Shown: piece by piece, positions 49,174 to 63,697 of the stretch | Layout of the letters: the number at the start of each line of letters is the position of its first letter | Position numbering within the stretch: the stretch's first letter is position 1 | Source of the DNA: Piscirickettsiaceae bacterium | Lineage (GTDB): Bacteria; Pseudomonadota; Gammaproteobacteria; Nitrosococcales; Methylophagaceae | DNA: 64,000 bases | Reading direction: 5' to 3' | Assembly (NCBI GenBank): GCA_013215775.1 | Contig: JABSQO010000001.1 | Span: forward strand, 1-64,000 | Notes under the pieces: model-generated | What the model saw: the letters and a program-made list of their open reading frames with translations, nothing else | Databases searched by the model: none | Told to the model about the DNA's origin: nothing | Translations under genes and position numbers: made by a program

Positions 49174-49949
49174 GTACACAACAGTACCGCCATTGGATCG
49201 CTTTTCACACTTTATTGACCCGTGAGATTCGCCGCTTTGTTCGAATTTGGCCACAAACCTTATTACCTCCCGCTATCACCATGACCTTGTATTTCATTAT
49301 CTTTGGTAATTTAATTGGCAGTCGTATTGGAAGCATGGGTGGATTTAGCTATATGGAATATATTGCACCCGGCATTATTATGATGTCAGTCATTAATAGT
49401 GCTTATTCAAATGTCGCTTCCTCATTTTTCAGTGCCAAATTTCAGAATCATATTGAAGAGCTAATTGTTGCCCCCGTGCCTAACTACTTAATTCTAGGAG
49501 GCTATGTTGTCGGCGGTATGGCAAGAGGTTTATGTGTTGGTTTAATTGTAACGATTGTGTCGCTGTTTTTTACATTAATTGAAATCCAACACCTGTGGGT
49601 CACTATCAGCATGATCATCCTCTGTTCAATGATGTTTGCTTTGGGTGGCTTTATTAATGCTATTTATGCCACCAGCTTTGATGAAATATCGATTATCCCA
49701 ACCTTTATTCTGACGCCGTTGACCTATTTAGGCGGCGTGTTTTATTCCATTAGTTTACTGCCCGAATTTTGGCAAAATGTATCACTACTCAACCCCATTC
49801 TATATATGGTTAATGCATTCCGTTTTGGTATGCTCGGCGTGTCAGATATTCCAGTCGCTATTGCCTTCGGTATTATTCTCATTTGTATTGTCGGACTGAC
49901 TAGTTTTGCTCTATACCTACTCAATAAAGGCACTGGCATCAGGAACTAA
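49170..49949 (+). CDS. ABC-2 type transporter permease (YadH-like)
   Basis: Multi-TM ABC-2 permease overlapping the ATPase stop. Confidence 0.92.
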   Translation: MSTQQYRHWIAFHTLLTREIRRFVRIWPQTLLPPAITMTLYFIIFGNLIGSRIGSMGGFSYMEYIAPGIIMMSVINSAYSNVASSFFSAKFQNHIEELIVAPVPNYLILGGYVVGGMARGLCVGLIVTIVSLFFTLIEIQHLWVTISMIILCSMMFALGGFINAIYATSFDEISIIPTFILTPLTYLGGVFYSISLLPEFWQNVSLLNPILYMVNAFRFGMLGVSDIPVAIAFGIILICIVGLTSFALYLLNKGTGIRN

Positions 49950-50924
49950 AGCTAAGGCATTTTCTAACACTTCGAGACCTGCACCCTTAAGATGTGCATT
50001 CTCACTCAAATGACGCCGCCAAGCCTTAGCCCCGGGCTGACCTTGAAACAATCCTAATAGATGCCGTGTTATCGACTTAATGGGGCGACCTTGTGACATT
50101 CGCTGCTCAATATAGGGCAACATATTTTGAATAACTTCATGGCGTGATACTACGTGATGCTGATCGCCAAATAGAACACTATCAGCCTGTGCTAATAGAT
50201 AGGGATTATGATAAATCGCTCGCCCCATCATTACACCATCAATCTGTTTTAGATGCTGTTGTACTTCTTCAAGAGTATGAATACCCCCATTAATATCAAT
50301 ATGGAGGTGTGGAAAATCCTGTTTGAGTTGATATACCCGCTGATAATCTAGTGGTGGCACATCGCGGTTTTCTTTAGGACTCAAACCCTGCAACCACGCT
50401 TTACGTGCATGCAATATAAATATTTCACAACCTGCATCTGCGACTTGTGAAATAAAATCGGTCAAAAACTCATAACTATCAAGTTTATCAATTCCTAATC
50501 GTGTTTTAACCGTTATCGGAATATCGACTGCCGATCGCATAGCGCCAACGCCTTCTGCCACCAATTTCGGATCTGCCATTAAACAAGCACCAAAACTCCC
50601 CGACTGTACTCGATCACTTGGGCAACCTACATTAAGGTTAATTTCGCTATAACCTGATTTCTGACCTAATAATGCACATTTTGCCAAGGCATCAGGATCG
50701 CTGCCACCTAATTGTAATCCCAGAGGGTATTCACTGGCATCATGGGCAAGAAAACGGTCACTATCACCATGAATTAATGCTCCTGTAGTCACCATGTCGG
50801 TATAGAGCAAACAATGCTTGGAAATCAGACGTAGGAAATAACGAAAATCCCGATCGGTCCAATCTAACATGGGGGCGACAGATAATCGATGTGCTTGTTT
50901 TAAAGTGAATTGGCTTTCAGTCAT
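49917..50924 (-). CDS. dusA: tRNA-dihydrouridine(20/20a) synthase DusA
   Basis: [45 protein letters not shown]. Confidence 0.95.
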   Translation of the reverse strand: MTESQFTLKQAHRLSVAPMLDWTDRDFRYFLRLISKHCLLYTDMVTTGALIHGDSDRFLAHDASEYPLGLQLGGSDPDALAKCALLGQKSGYSEINLNVGCPSDRVQSGSFGACLMADPKLVAEGVGAMRSAVDIPITVKTRLGIDKLDSYEFLTDFISQVADAGCEIFILHARKAWLQGLSPKENRDVPPLDYQRVYQLKQDFPHLHIDINGGIHTLEEVQQHLKQIDGVMMGRAIYHNPYLLAQADSVLFGDQHHVVSRHEVIQNMLPYIEQRMSQGRPIKSITRHLLGLFQGQPGAKAWRRHLSENAHLKGAGLEVLENALALVPDASAFIE

Positions 50925-50948
50925 CTTACTATTTTATCTTCTCTTACA

Positions 50949-50980
50949 AAAAAGCCCTGAACAAAGAACAGGGCTTTTTA
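50949..50980. terminator. bidirectional hairpin terminator
   Basis: aaaaaagccctgaacaaagaacagggctttttt. Confidence 0.8.
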
Positions 50981-51129
50981 GATTTTCTACATAGTTTTTA
51001 AACAAGATAAAAGCTAGTAATTTTGCTCTCTGGTTAGGCGGATAATTTTTGAGCACCGGAATGTATAATCAATACATGAGGAGCGTAGAAAATAATCCAA
51101 CACCGCCAGAGGGTAAAAGGCCAGCTTTT

Positions 51130-52770
<1,641 letters not shown>

Positions 52771-52799
52771 TTATTCCTCTTTAAATATTCTTTATTAAT

Positions 52800-53090
52800 T
52801 TAGTTTTCGATGACAGCAACGATATCGTCTTCACGCATCACTAGTAATTCTTCGCCATCAACTTTGATTTCTGTGCCGGCATATTTACCGAATAAAATTT
52901 GGTCACCAACGCTAACATCTAAAGCACGGACATCTCCAGAATCAGTAATTTTGCCTTTACCTGTGGCAATAATCTCACCACGTACTGGTTTTTCAGCTGC
53001 ATTATCAGGGATAACAATACCGCCTGCACTCATAGTTTCTTCTTCCATGCGGCGAACAATCACACGATCATGTAGGGGACGAATATTCAT
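52800..53090 (-). CDS. groS: co-chaperonin GroES
   Basis: [35 protein letters not shown]. Confidence 0.99.
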   Translation of the reverse strand: MNIRPLHDRVIVRRMEEETMSAGGIVIPDNAAEKPVRGEIIATGKGKITDSGDVRALDVSVGDQILFGKYAGTEIKVDGEELLVMREDDIVAVIEN

Positions 53091-53150
53091 TAATATTTCC
53101 TTAAAAAAATGTCTAATAAAATGTGTCTAAATAAATCTAGAACCCCATAC

Positions 53151-53176
53151 ATGGGGTTGCAAAAATAAACTTCAAG
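53151..53176 (-). promoter_or_regulatory. sigma32 heat-shock promoter of groESL
   Basis: Minus strand CTTGAA - 14 nt - CCCCAT. Confidence 0.85.
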
Positions 53177-53195
53177 GGGGGACAAGCTAAAAAAG

Positions 53196-53651
53196 TTATC
53201 GTAAATGTCGGTCTTCATCCTTATCAACAATTTCACCTTCAATAATCGTCGAATCAGTTTGTCCATAATGTGAATGCATCGTTTGGCCATGGAAAACAAA
53301 ATTTCCTTTGCTAAATACTCTCTTAATTAAGCTTTGGCGAAAAAATGGGACTAACAAAATAAAACCAATGATATCGGTAAAAAATCCCGGGGTGAGTAAC
53401 ATCGCACCACTGAATAGCAAGGCAACACCTTCTAACATTGCAATAGCGGGGATCTGGCCTTGAGCCATTGATAATTGCGCTCGCTGCAGTGTATTTAAAC
53501 CCTGCATTCGCAATAAACCGGCGCCAATAACTGCCGTAGCAACCACTGCAAATATTGTCCAAGCGGCGCCAATAACTTCACCCACTTGAATCAAAAAATA
53601 AATCTCAATTAGCGGCACTAATAGAAACAATACCAATAAGGAACGAAACAT
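53196..53651 (-). CDS. fxsA: FxsA family membrane protein
   Basis: PLIEIYFLIQVGEVIGAAWTIFAVVATAVIGAGLLRMQG, TPGFFTDIIGFILLVP. Confidence 0.92.
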   Translation of the reverse strand: MFRSLLVLFLLVPLIEIYFLIQVGEVIGAAWTIFAVVATAVIGAGLLRMQGLNTLQRAQLSMAQGQIPAIAMLEGVALLFSGAMLLTPGFFTDIIGFILLVPFFRQSLIKRVFSKGNFVFHGQTMHSHYGQTDSTIIEGEIVDKDEDRHLR

Positions 53652-53797
53652 AATATTTTCTGTGTAATTAATTGTTACTGATTAGATTGGGATGCTGCTT
53701 ACTGTTTTCAAGTAAAAAATAATTTTGATGCATTTAGTGCAAATCAATTTCTACAATGAGGCAAGACTTTTGCTAAATTAATAGCGGAGATCGATCT

Positions 53798-54064
53798 TAT
53801 ACCCAAAATCATTGGAACTGCATGATTTCAGCGGGAATTAAAATCGATCAGTGGCAAGGCATTTGTTTGTAGACTTAGTCATTCTAAGTTTCAAACAAAT
53901 AACGCAGGCAGTGACTATTTTAAACCCGCCCCATGGGAGCTAAGATGAAAAGACAGCGCTGCGTTTCAACGCTTATGAAGGACCAGTCCTTCACTGTGCC
54001 TTGTGCCTTGCTCTAACTTCCCACCTTAGCTCTGAAACAAGTAGTTCCAATGACTTTGGGTATA
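53798..54064. mobile_element. MITE-like element
   Basis: 22 bp terminal inverted repeats tatacccaaaatcattggaact / agttccaatgactttgggtata (21/22), no ORF, TA at both outer ends. Confidence 0.65.
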
Positions 54065-54118
54065 GACTAATGTCTGATAAAATAGCCACTTCACTTAACT
54101 GAATATAGAAGACTTATC

Positions 54119-54793
54119 GTGAAAAGAATTTTTGCTAGCTTATTGCTAGTTCTACCATTATTAACACCTTTAACAAGTATTGCAGAAACAACTCGTTATG
54201 TTTCTGATGAACTTGAAATCACTATGCGTTCAGGCCAAGGGGTGAAATTTGGCATTCGTAAAATGTTAAAGAGTGGCGCCAAACTAGATGTTATTGAAAC
54301 CGACCCTTCGGGCTACTCTAAGGTTCGTACCAATAAAGGAACAACGGGCTGGGTATTAACTCGTTATCTCAGCAATACCCCTAGTTCACGGAACCTGCTT
54401 GAGGCGAGCGACCAAAAAGCAGCTAATTTGGAATTAGAACTTGCTAACTATAAGGAAGAGATTCAGGCTATATCTTCACAAAACTCTACAACGGGTAGTG
54501 AAAACTTATCACTGAAAGAAACATCACAACGCTTAAGCAAAGAACTGGATGACCTGCGTAGCACAGCATCAAATGCCGTTGCATTAGATAATGAAAATAG
54601 ACAATTGAAAGAAAAATTACAGCAAATTGATCATCAAATACAATCCTTGGTCATTGAAAATAGTGCCCTTAAAGATAGTGATGCTAAAAGCTGGTTCTTG
54701 ATTGGTGCTGCAGTATTATTTGGTGGCATTATATTGGGTCTAATTTTGCCACGCTTACGTCTTCAACGGAAAAGTAGCTGGGGCAACTTGTAA
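54119..54793 (+). CDS. TIGR04211-like SH3 domain protein (signal peptide, SH3, coiled coil, C-terminal TM)
   Basis: ETTRYVSDELEITMRSGQGVKFGIRKMLKSGAKLDVIE; C-terminal TM LIGAAVLFGGIILGLIL. Confidence 0.88.
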   Translation: MKRIFASLLLVLPLLTPLTSIAETTRYVSDELEITMRSGQGVKFGIRKMLKSGAKLDVIETDPSGYSKVRTNKGTTGWVLTRYLSNTPSSRNLLEASDQKAANLELELANYKEEIQAISSQNSTTGSENLSLKETSQRLSKELDDLRSTASNAVALDNENRQLKEKLQQIDHQIQSLVIENSALKDSDAKSWFLIGAAVLFGGIILGLILPRLRLQRKSSWGNL

Positions 54794-54918
54794 TCTAGAA
54801 TCCTTCATTCAATGGCTTTGAGAAAGCCGTATTAACGAGAGTGTTGATACGGCTTTTTTGTGGGCGAAATTGTATATATACAAAACTATATATATAATAT
54901 TCGGAATATATATTTTGA

Positions 54919-55278
54919 ATGATGCTAATGACTTTACAGGCTGTCGATTTTTACTCCGTATTATCTCACCCGATGAGATTAAGAGCGCTTATTTTAATTA
55001 AACAGCTTGATGAATTATGCGTGTGTGAACTCACTCATTCATTAGGCCTGGCACAGCCAGTGATTTCCCGTCATCTCGCTCAACTTAAACAAGCCGGTTT
55101 ATTGTTATCCCGTCGTCAGGGTCTATGGATTTATTACCGCCTCAATAATGATATTCCTAACTGGGTAAACGATGTTATTCAATCCACCGCTGATGGCATT
55201 GCCGATACATCCCCCTATAAAGAGGATCGAATTGCCCTCAATACAATGCTAGACAGACCCAATCAGGCCTGCTGCTGA
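54919..55278 (+). CDS. arsR: ArsR family transcriptional regulator
   Basis: [53 protein letters not shown] metal site. Confidence 0.93.
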   Translation: MMLMTLQAVDFYSVLSHPMRLRALILIKQLDELCVCELTHSLGLAQPVISRHLAQLKQAGLLLSRRQGLWIYYRLNNDIPNWVNDVIQSTADGIADTSPYKEDRIALNTMLDRPNQACC

Positions 55279-55294
55279 CAATAGGAATAAAACA

Positions 55295-56308
55295 ATGACA
55301 ATACGCGTGGCTATCAATGGCTTTGGACGCATGGGTAAACTGGCTTTACAAGCCGGCTGGAACAGTGATGACATCCAGTTTGTACATATTAATGAAATCA
55401 GCGGTGATGCTGCATGTCATGCTCATTTATTACAATTCGACTCTATCCATGGTCGCTGGGGCGACGATAAAACGATCACGAGTACCGATTCACAGATAAA
55501 TATTGATGGTCATGCCATTAGTTTTAGCCAAAGCAACACTCCAGCAGAAGTAAACTGGTCTGACTATGACATTGATTTAGTGCTGGAATGCTCTGGAAAA
55601 TTCAAAACATCACAACAACTTCAGCCTTATTTTGATCAAGGTATTAAAAAGATTCTAGTCTCCGCACCCTGTCCTGAACCTGCTCTCAATCTAGTCTACG
55701 GTGTCAATCATGATCGTTATGCTCCCAAGCAACATCATATTGTGACAGCCGCATCTTGCACCACAAACTGTCTGGCACCAATCGTTAAAGTTATGCATGA
55801 ATCATTAGGTATTAAGCATGGTTCAATGACCACTATTCACAACATTACCAACACCCAAACGATTGTTGATAAAGGTCATACAGATTTACGCCGTGCTCGT
55901 GCCTGTGGCCAATCCCTCATCCCAACTACGACTGGCTCTGCCAAAGCTATCACCAATATCTTTCCCGAACTGCAAGGCAAATTAAATGGTCTGGCTGTTC
56001 GCGTGCCATTGCTCAACGGCTCCTTAACTGACTTTGTATTTGAGTCCAATAGAGAAACGACTATTGAAGAAGTAAATTCTTATTTTAAGTTGGCTTCCGA
56101 AAATGCATTAAAAGGTATTTTAGGTTATGAGACTCGCCCACTAGTATCGGCAGACTACATCAATGATCCTCACTCAGGTGTTATTGATGCACCATCGACA
56201 ATGGTCATTGATAATACCCAAGTGAAAATATTAGCGTGGTATGACAATGAATGGGGTTATGTTAATCGTATGATTGATCTTGCCAATATGATTTCTCGGA
56301 CAATGTAA
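55295..56308 (+). CDS. ArsJ-associated glyceraldehyde-3-phosphate dehydrogenase
   Basis: [44 protein letters not shown]; between arsR and arsJ. Confidence 0.94.
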   Translation: MTIRVAINGFGRMGKLALQAGWNSDDIQFVHINEISGDAACHAHLLQFDSIHGRWGDDKTITSTDSQINIDGHAISFSQSNTPAEVNWSDYDIDLVLECSGKFKTSQQLQPYFDQGIKKILVSAPCPEPALNLVYGVNHDRYAPKQHHIVTAASCTTNCLAPIVKVMHESLGIKHGSMTTIHNITNTQTIVDKGHTDLRRARACGQSLIPTTTGSAKAITNIFPELQGKLNGLAVRVPLLNGSLTDFVFESNRETTIEEVNSYFKLASENALKGILGYETRPLVSADYINDPHSGVIDAPSTMVIDNTQVKILAWYDNEWGYVNRMIDLANMISRTM

Positions 56309-56310
56309 CC

Positions 56311-57519
56311 ATGAACTCGTCCCATAATTTACGTAATTATGCGGTTATCACCGGAGGTTACTGGGCATTCACTCTGACTGATGGTGCGATCCGAATGTTA
56401 GTAGTGCTCTATTTTCATCAACTTGGTTACACACCATTAGCCATTGCCAGCTTGTTCTTGTTTTATGAATTTTTTGGCATTATCACTAATTTAGTAGGTG
56501 GCTGGTTAGGCTCTCGTATTGGTCTTAACAACACCATGCATATCGGTATGGCGTTACAAGTTGCGGCCTTAATGATGTTAACCGTGCCGGTAGAATACCT
56601 GAGCATTACTTATGTGATGGTGGCACAAGCCTTATCGGGAATTGCCAAAGATTTAAATAAAATGAGCGCCAAAGCCAGCGTTAAATTATTTATTCCTAGC
56701 GATGGCAAGCGACAATCATCAACAACCTTATTTAAATGGGTGGCGGCTTTAACCGGATCTAAAAACACGCTCAAAGGTGTCGGTTACTTTTTAGGCGGTT
56801 TGTTATTAGCGGTATATGGTTTTCAGGGTGCACTTTATATCTTGGCTGGCAGCTTATTTGTGATATTGATTTTAACCTGGCTACTCTTACCCACTGATCT
56901 CGGAAAAACCAAAAACAAAGCCAAATTTTCACAGCTATTTTCCAATGATCCCGCCATTAATTGGTTATCCGCTGCACGATTTTTCTTATTTGGCTCGCGC
57001 GATGTGTGGTTTGTAGTGGCCCTGCCGGTCTATATGACCGCCAGTTTGGGGTGGAACTATCAACAAACTGGTAGCTTCTTTGCGTTATGGATCATTGGCT
57101 ACGGTCTGATACAAGCCCTCACCCCAAAACTATTAAAAGGACACTCACCAAATGGTAATTCCGCACAATGGTTAGCATGGATTTTAATGTTACTGCCCGC
57201 TGGTATTGCCTTGGCTCTTTATCAAGGCTTAGAGCCTGCTGGGGTGATCCTTATCGGCTTGAGCCTTTTTGCCATTGTTTTTGCCATTAACTCAGCCGTG
57301 CATTCTTATCTGATTGTCGAATGGTCAGATCATGACAAGGTAGCGATGAATATTGGTTTTTATTATATGGCCAATGCGGGTGGGCGACTCACTGGCACCG
57401 TGTTATCAGGTCTATTATTCCAATACTATGGCTTGACTAGCTGCTTAATAGCTTCAAGTGTTTTTATTGCCTGTGCAGCTTTTCTCTCTATCAAACTGCC
57501 ACAAAAAAGCCCCACTTAA
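56311..57519 (+). CDS. arsJ: organoarsenical efflux MFS transporter ArsJ
   Basis: NYAVITGGYWAFTLTDGAIRMLVVLYFHQLGYTPL; 3' of the ArsJ-type GAPDH. Confidence 0.94.
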   Translation: MNSSHNLRNYAVITGGYWAFTLTDGAIRMLVVLYFHQLGYTPLAIASLFLFYEFFGIITNLVGGWLGSRIGLNNTMHIGMALQVAALMMLTVPVEYLSITYVMVAQALSGIAKDLNKMSAKASVKLFIPSDGKRQSSTTLFKWVAALTGSKNTLKGVGYFLGGLLLAVYGFQGALYILAGSLFVILILTWLLLPTDLGKTKNKAKFSQLFSNDPAINWLSAARFFLFGSRDVWFVVALPVYMTASLGWNYQQTGSFFALWIIGYGLIQALTPKLLKGHSPNGNSAQWLAWILMLLPAGIALALYQGLEPAGVILIGLSLFAIVFAINSAVHSYLIVEWSDHDKVAMNIGFYYMANAGGRLTGTVLSGLLFQYYGLTSCLIASSVFIACAAFLSIKLPQKSPT

Positions 57520-57552
57520 ACAAGTGAGGCTTCTTAATCTATAGATCTAAAT

Positions 57553-59406
57553 TTATTTATTTTTAAGCTGTTCTACATCCCGTACAGCGCCTTTTGATGC
57601 TGATGTGGTTAATGCAGCATAAGCTTGTAATGCTAAGCTTACTTTACGCTCACGACCTACTGGCTGCCATGCATCGTCACCCTTAGCTTCCATTGCAACA
57701 CGACGCTCGGCCAACGCCTCATCAGATATGTCTACTTTAATGATGCGATTAGGAATATCGATCACAATAGTATCGCCCTCTTCCACCAAACCAATAGCAC
57801 CACCTTCTGCCGCTTCCGGTGAAGCATGGCCAATTGATAATCCAGATGTGCCACCTGAGAATCGACCGTCGGTCAATAAAGCACAAGCCTTACCCAAGCC
57901 TTTGGCTTTCAGGTAACTAGTTGGATACAACATTTCTTGCATGCCTGGACCACCTTTAGGCCCTTCATAACGAATAATAATGACGTCACCTTCAACCACT
58001 TGTTCGGTCAATATCGCCGTCACTGCCGTATCTTGCGACTCAAAAATACGCGCTGGGCCAGAGAAAGTTAAGTTAGATTCATCAACACCAGCCGTTTTGA
58101 CAATACAGCCTTCTATAGCAATATTGCCGAACAGCACAGCCAAACCACCATCTTGACTATAGGCATGTTCAATATCACGGATACAACCTGTTTCACGATC
58201 TAGATCAAGACTTGGCCAACGTGTACTTTGACTAAAAGCGACTTGAGTTGGAATACCGGCTGGGCCAGCTAAGAAACGCTGTTTTGCGACTTCACTATTG
58301 CCACGAGCCACATCCCATTCTGCTAATGCATCCGCTAAGCTTGCACTATGTACTGTCGGTAAATCAGTATGCAATAAACCACCTGCGGCTAACTCTCCCA
58401 AAATACTAAACACACCACCCGCGCGATGCACATCTTCCATATGATAATCGGGAGAAGCTGGTGCAACTTTGCATAAATTAGGGATTTTACGCGACATACG
58501 GTCAATATCATCCATAGTGAAATCAACATGACCTTCGTGGGCTGCTGCCAATAAGTGCAATACTGTATTTGTCGAACCGCCCATAGCAACATCTAAGGCA
58601 ATGGCATTTTCAAATGCCTCTTTGCTCGCAATAGATCGTGGTAACGCCGAGTCATCATCGCCTTCATAATAACGCTTAGCTAAGTCAACAATTGTCCGTC
58701 CCGCTTCAAGGAATAATTCTTCACGATCAGCATGCGTCGCTAATAGTGAACCATTACCCGGAAGAGACAAACCCAAGGCTTCTGTCAAACAGTTCATTGA
58801 ATTAGCCGTAAACATTCCTGAACATGAGCCACATGTTGGACAAGCTGAACGTTCTATTTGCGCCACATCTTCATCACTGACATTCTCATCAGCGGCTTGC
58901 ACCATAGCGTCTACCAAATCTAATTTGACATCTTTGCCCGCTAATCTGGTTTTCCCAGCCTCCATTGGTCCGCCGGAAACAAAGATCACCGGAATATTCA
59001 ACCTTAAGGCTGCCATCAACATGCCTGGGGTAATTTTGTCGCAGTTTGAAATACACACAATGGCATCAGCACAATGTGCATTGACCATATATTCAACTGA
59101 ATCCGCAATAATCTCACGTGAAGGCAAACTGTACAGCATGCCACTATGACCCATGGCAATACCGTCATCCACTGCAATTGTATTAAATTCTTTCGCAACA
59201 CCGCCCGCTTTTTCAATCTCGCGCGCAACTAACTGCCCCATATCCTTCAAATGCACATGTCCCGGTACAAATTGAGTAAAGGAGTTAGAGATCGCAATAA
59301 TGGGCTTGCTAAAGTCCTCGTCTTTCATTCCTGTTGCACGCCACAAAGCGCGCGCTCCCGCCATATTACGGCCGGCTGTCGATGTTCTTGAACGATATTC
59401 AGGCAT
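57553..59406 (-). CDS. ilvD: dihydroxy-acid dehydratase
   Basis: [59 protein letters not shown]. Confidence 0.98.
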   Translation of the reverse strand: MPEYRSRTSTAGRNMAGARALWRATGMKDEDFSKPIIAISNSFTQFVPGHVHLKDMGQLVAREIEKAGGVAKEFNTIAVDDGIAMGHSGMLYSLPSREIIADSVEYMVNAHCADAIVCISNCDKITPGMLMAALRLNIPVIFVSGGPMEAGKTRLAGKDVKLDLVDAMVQAADENVSDEDVAQIERSACPTCGSCSGMFTANSMNCLTEALGLSLPGNGSLLATHADREELFLEAGRTIVDLAKRYYEGDDDSALPRSIASKEAFENAIALDVAMGGSTNTVLHLLAAAHEGHVDFTMDDIDRMSRKIPNLCKVAPASPDYHMEDVHRAGGVFSILGELAAGGLLHTDLPTVHSASLADALAEWDVARGNSEVAKQRFLAGPAGIPTQVAFSQSTRWPSLDLDRETGCIRDIEHAYSQDGGLAVLFGNIAIEGCIVKTAGVDESNLTFSGPARIFESQDTAVTAILTEQVVEGDVIIIRYEGPKGGPGMQEMLYPTSYLKAKGLGKACALLTDGRFSGGTSGLSIGHASPEAAEGGAIGLVEEGDTIVIDIPNRIIKVDISDEALAERRVAMEAKGDDAWQPVGRERKVSLALQAYAALTTSASKGAVRDVEQLKNK

Positions 59407-59525
59407 AACTATTCTCCAAACTTATGTCTTAGTTTCTGCACCAAATATTTCATTTTCGCGCACGTTATCTAATAAATTTTACACGCAACTTTGCAAGCTT
59501 GCTGAGACTAAGCGAAAATTACCGT

Positions 59526-60815
59526 ATGAAAACGCCTAACTCTACCAATATTGACACAACTACAAGCTGGTTTCGTACCGCTGCGCCTTATATTCATGCG
59601 CACCGTGGCGCAACCTTTGTGATCGCTTTTGATGGAGAGACTCTCGCAACAGAAGGTTTTGATAACCTGATCCACGATTTTGCTTTATTAAATAGCTTGG
59701 GCATTAAATTAATTTTAGTTTATGGCGCCAGACCACAAATCGATATTCAATCTAAGCTACACAAGGTTAATATCAATTTTCATAACGATCTGCGCATAAC
59801 TGACGAAAATAGTCTAAAAATAGCAAAGTCAGTAATCGGCAAACTACGTCTTGATATCGAAGCTAAATTATCTTTTGGGCTTCCTCATACACCCATGGCC
59901 GATGCACAGGTACGTTGCACCAGCGGTAATTTTGTTACCGCACGCCCCGTAGGCATTAAAGATGGCATTGATTTTGGCTATACCGGCGAAGTACGTCGGG
60001 TGGATACTCAAGGTATAAATGAGCAACTTGCTTTAGGCAATATGGTGTTATTACCACCAATGGGGTTTTCGCCAACCGGTGAAATTTTTAATCTGTCTTA
60101 TGAAGCCATTGCCACAAAAGTGGCAACTGAATTAACGGCCGATAAGCTGATATTGATCGGCGATGCTCATTCGGAATTACCACGCGAATTAACGCTTCAA
60201 CAGGCCGAAAACATCTCCAATCCTGACAGCCACACCCTTCAAGCAGCAATAGAAGCCTGTAATACGGGTGTGCAACGTGTCCATTTATTAGACCGTTTAC
60301 AAGATGGCGCCTTATTACAAGAATTGTTTAGTCGCGATGGTGCTGGCACATTAATCAGTGCAACTTCTTTTGAAACTATTCGTCAGGCGACAATTGATGA
60401 TGTGGCGGGAATTTTAGAACTTATCCAGCCATTGGAAGAAAGTGGTGTGCTAGTTAAACGTTCACGTGAACGTCTAGAAATAGAAATCGACCATTTTACT
60501 GTTATGGAGCGCGATGGAACTGTTATCGCTTGTGCAGCTTTATACCCATTCTCAAACACTACAATGGCTGAACTGGCATGTCTTGTAGTCGTTAAAGACT
60601 ATCAGAGTGTTGGTCGAGGGAATCAATTGCTAGCGAGTATTGAACAACAAGCTGTGGGTATGGGGTTAACTGATTTATGTGTTCTCAGCACCCAAACTAC
60701 ACACTGGTTTTTGGAGAATGGCTTTCAAACTGCTCAAACCGCAGATTTACCCATTGCCAAACAGGAGCTCTATAATTTTCAACGTAATGCTAAGGTCTTT
60801 ACTAAAACCTTGTAA
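59526..60815 (+). CDS. argA: amino-acid N-acetyltransferase
   Basis: Amino-acid kinase-like N-terminus (WFRTAAPYIHAHRGATFVIAFDGE) plus GNAT C-terminus. Confidence 0.95.
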   Translation: MKTPNSTNIDTTTSWFRTAAPYIHAHRGATFVIAFDGETLATEGFDNLIHDFALLNSLGIKLILVYGARPQIDIQSKLHKVNINFHNDLRITDENSLKIAKSVIGKLRLDIEAKLSFGLPHTPMADAQVRCTSGNFVTARPVGIKDGIDFGYTGEVRRVDTQGINEQLALGNMVLLPPMGFSPTGEIFNLSYEAIATKVATELTADKLILIGDAHSELPRELTLQQAENISNPDSHTLQAAIEACNTGVQRVHLLDRLQDGALLQELFSRDGAGTLISATSFETIRQATIDDVAGILELIQPLEESGVLVKRSRERLEIEIDHFTVMERDGTVIACAALYPFSNTTMAELACLVVVKDYQSVGRGNQLLASIEQQAVGMGLTDLCVLSTQTTHWFLENGFQTAQTADLPIAKQELYNFQRNAKVFTKTL

Positions 60816-60817
60816 CG

Positions 60818-61327
60818 TTATCTTTTTCGCTGGCTCTCAACCCGTTTTTTATATTCAGGAAAAAGAATGGGGGCTAACTCATGTAGTGCTTTTTCATAAA
60901 CCCGACGCTTGAAGAACACGATTTCTTGCGCAGGTGTCCAATAATCAACCCAACGCCAATTATCAAATTCTGGCTTCTCAAATTGATCTAATTTAACGTC
61001 TTCTTCTTTGCCGATAAATCGTAATAAGAACCAGCGCTGTTTTTGGCCTATACACAGTGGTTTATTGCCATGTCGCAAATATCGTTTCGGCAAACGGTAA
61101 CGAAGCCAATCGCTTGTCATGCCTAACACTTCTACATGTTCCGGCAACAAGCCTACTTCTTCCATTAATTCGCGATAAACCGCTTGTTCAGGCGTTTCAT
61201 CACACTTAATGCCTCCTTGGGGAAATTGCCAAGAATCATGTTGCGCTCGTTGCGCCCACAGCACCTGATTATGTTTATTGCAAACAATAATGCCTACATT
61301 AGGCCTATAGCCATCCTCATCAATCAC
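60818..61327 (-). CDS. rppH: RNA pyrophosphohydrolase
   Basis: [27 protein letters not shown]; Nudix box [23 protein letters not shown]. Confidence 0.97.
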   Translation of the reverse strand: MIDEDGYRPNVGIIVCNKHNQVLWAQRAQHDSWQFPQGGIKCDETPEQAVYRELMEEVGLLPEHVEVLGMTSDWLRYRLPKRYLRHGNKPLCIGQKQRWFLLRFIGKEEDVKLDQFEKPEFDNWRWVDYWTPAQEIVFFKRRVYEKALHELAPILFPEYKKRVESQRKR

Positions 61328-61474
61328 ACTCTTAATCTCTTGTTATGGAAGTATTCGCTTCTATAACGTTATAATTCTTCAATACTCTCTAGATTAGACA
61401 AAGCACTCACGGTATGCAATTCATTTTGCATACAATGTTGTTTGTTTCTCTTACTAACCGTGAAATCAAACACT

Positions 61475-62131
61475 ATGGCACTAGCAATTTTCGACTTAGA
61501 TAACACGCTACTTAGCGGGGATAGCGATTATTTATGGGGGCAGTTTTTAGTTGAAAATAATATTGTTGATGGCACTTGGTATCAACAAGCCAATCAAGAT
61601 TTTTACGACCAGTATCTTGCTGGCACCATGGATATATTTGAATTCCTAGCGTTCCAACTTAAACCACTGGCGGATAATTCCTTGGTCGATTTGCATCGCT
61701 GGCGAAAGCAGTATTTAACCGAAAAAATAGAGCCAATTCTATTGTTAGAAGGACGTTCTTTTATAGCTCAACATCAACAACAAGGTGATACCTTACTCAT
61801 CATCACTGCTACCAATAGCTTTATAACCACTCCCATTGCTGAAAAATTAGGCATTCAGAATTTAATCGCAACTGAACCTGAAATAGTTGATGGGATTTAC
61901 ACAGGGAAAGTAACCGGTACTCCTTCTTATCAACAGGGTAAAGTTGAACGCTTAATGGATTGGCTAAACAAACATAGTCAGACACTTGAAGGTAGTTATT
62001 TTTATAGTGATTCACATAATGATTTGCCCTTATTAAATCTTGTCGATCATCCTATTGCAGTGGATCCCGATCCAAAATTACAAGCGATTGCTCAGCAGAA
62101 AGACTGGAAAATTCTCAGTTTCCGTCAATAA
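61475..62131 (+). CDS. HAD-IB family hydrolase (SerB-like phosphatase)
   Basis: [47 protein letters not shown]. Confidence 0.93.
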   Translation: MALAIFDLDNTLLSGDSDYLWGQFLVENNIVDGTWYQQANQDFYDQYLAGTMDIFEFLAFQLKPLADNSLVDLHRWRKQYLTEKIEPILLLEGRSFIAQHQQQGDTLLIITATNSFITTPIAEKLGIQNLIATEPEIVDGIYTGKVTGTPSYQQGKVERLMDWLNKHSQTLEGSYFYSDSHNDLPLLNLVDHPIAVDPDPKLQAIAQQKDWKILSFRQ

Positions 62132-62175
62132 TTGGTACAATTCTTCGTTTTTATTATTCACATCAGGCCATCATT

Positions 62176-63618
62176 ATGGAATGGGAAGTCGTCATTGGAT
62201 TAGAAATCCACGCCCAACTCGCCACCAAAAGTAAAATTTTCTCCAGCGCTTCTACCGCATACGGTGCGGAACCTAATACACAAGCCTGCGCTGTTGATTT
62301 AGGTCTCCCTGGTGTTCTGCCGGTGCTGAACCAAGAAGCGGTTAAAATGGCGATTAAATTTGGTTTAGCTATTGGTGCTGAGTTACCTAAACGATCTGTC
62401 TTTGCGCGTAAAAACTATTTTTACCCTGACTTACCCAAAGGTTACCAAATTAGCCAATTTGAACACCCTATCGTTGCAAAAGGTGAGCTATCAATTGAAT
62501 TAGAGGATGGTTCTGAACGGATCATCGGTATTACTCGTGCCCATTTAGAAGAAGATGCTGGTAAATCAATGCATGGCAACTTTCATGGTCAAACAGGTGT
62601 TGACCTCAACCGTGCCGGCACACCTTTATTAGAAATCGTCTCTGATCCAGACATGCGCAGTGCAAAAGAAGCCGTCGCTTATATGAAGAAAATTCATTCC
62701 CTCGTGCGTTATCTTGAAATTTGTGATGGCAATATGCAAGAAGGTTCTTTCCGCTGTGATTCCAATGTCTCTGTTCGTCCAAAAGGCCAAAAAGAGTTGG
62801 GCACTCGTGCTGAAGTAAAAAACGTTAATTCATTTCGTAATGTTGAGCGCGCAATCAATATTGAAATTGAGCGTCAAATTGAATTGATTGAAGATGGTGG
62901 CACCGTTGTACAAGAAACTCGTTTATACGACGCCGATAAAAATGAAACTCGCTCCATGCGTAGTAAAGAAGAAGCGAATGATTACCGTTATTTCCCTGAT
63001 CCTGATTTATTACCCGTCGTTTTAGAACAAGAAATGATCGAACAAATTCGTGCTACTTTGCCTGAACTACCTAACGCTAAACGTGACCGATTTGTGGCCG
63101 ATATGAACTTGTCACTTTATGATGCTTCGGTGCTGACTAGTAGCCGAGAATTGGCTGATTATTATGAAACTGTTCTAACTGCCTCTGATAATAAAGATCC
63201 TAAATTGTGTGCTAATTGGATTATTACCCAACTCTTAGGCGCTCTGAATAAAGCAGGTATTGATATTTCTGATTCCCCTATCAGTGCTCAACAGCTGGGC
63301 GGCTTATTAACTCGCATTAATGACAACACCATTTCAGGAAAAATTGCTAAACAAATCTTCGATAACCTCTGGAATGGAGAAGGTAAAGATGCTGATAGCA
63401 TCATCGAATCACAAGGTCTGAAACAAGTAACTGACAGTGGTGCAATTGAAGCCTTGGTCGATGAAGTAATTGCAAACAATCCTGATCAAGTTGAACAATA
63501 CCGTAGCGGTAAAGAGCAATTGTTAGGTTTCTTTGTTGGCCAGATTATGAAAGCTTCAAAGGGTAAAGCGAATCCAGCCCAAGTTAGTGAATTATTAAAA
63601 TCAAAACTCACTGACTAA
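62176..63618 (+). CDS. gatB: Asp-tRNA(Asn)/Glu-tRNA(Gln) amidotransferase subunit B
   Basis: [33 protein letters not shown]. Confidence 0.98.
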   Translation: MEWEVVIGLEIHAQLATKSKIFSSASTAYGAEPNTQACAVDLGLPGVLPVLNQEAVKMAIKFGLAIGAELPKRSVFARKNYFYPDLPKGYQISQFEHPIVAKGELSIELEDGSERIIGITRAHLEEDAGKSMHGNFHGQTGVDLNRAGTPLLEIVSDPDMRSAKEAVAYMKKIHSLVRYLEICDGNMQEGSFRCDSNVSVRPKGQKELGTRAEVKNVNSFRNVERAINIEIERQIELIEDGGTVVQETRLYDADKNETRSMRSKEEANDYRYFPDPDLLPVVLEQEMIEQIRATLPELPNAKRDRFVADMNLSLYDASVLTSSRELADYYETVLTASDNKDPKLCANWIITQLLGALNKAGIDISDSPISAQQLGGLLTRINDNTISGKIAKQIFDNLWNGEGKDADSIIESQGLKQVTDSGAIEALVDEVIANNPDQVEQYRSGKEQLLGFFVGQIMKASKGKANPAQVSELLKSKLTD

Positions 63619-63641
63619 ACTGATAATTTATTTTATCTATA

Positions 63642-63676
63642 AAAAAGGCTGTGTTCTTTCGAACACAGCCTTTTTA
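63642..63676. terminator. rho-independent terminator between gatB and the convergent gene
   Basis: aaaaaggctgtgttctttcgaacacagccttttt. Confidence 0.9.
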
Positions 63677-63697
63677 ATTTATAACGTTGATGGTTAT

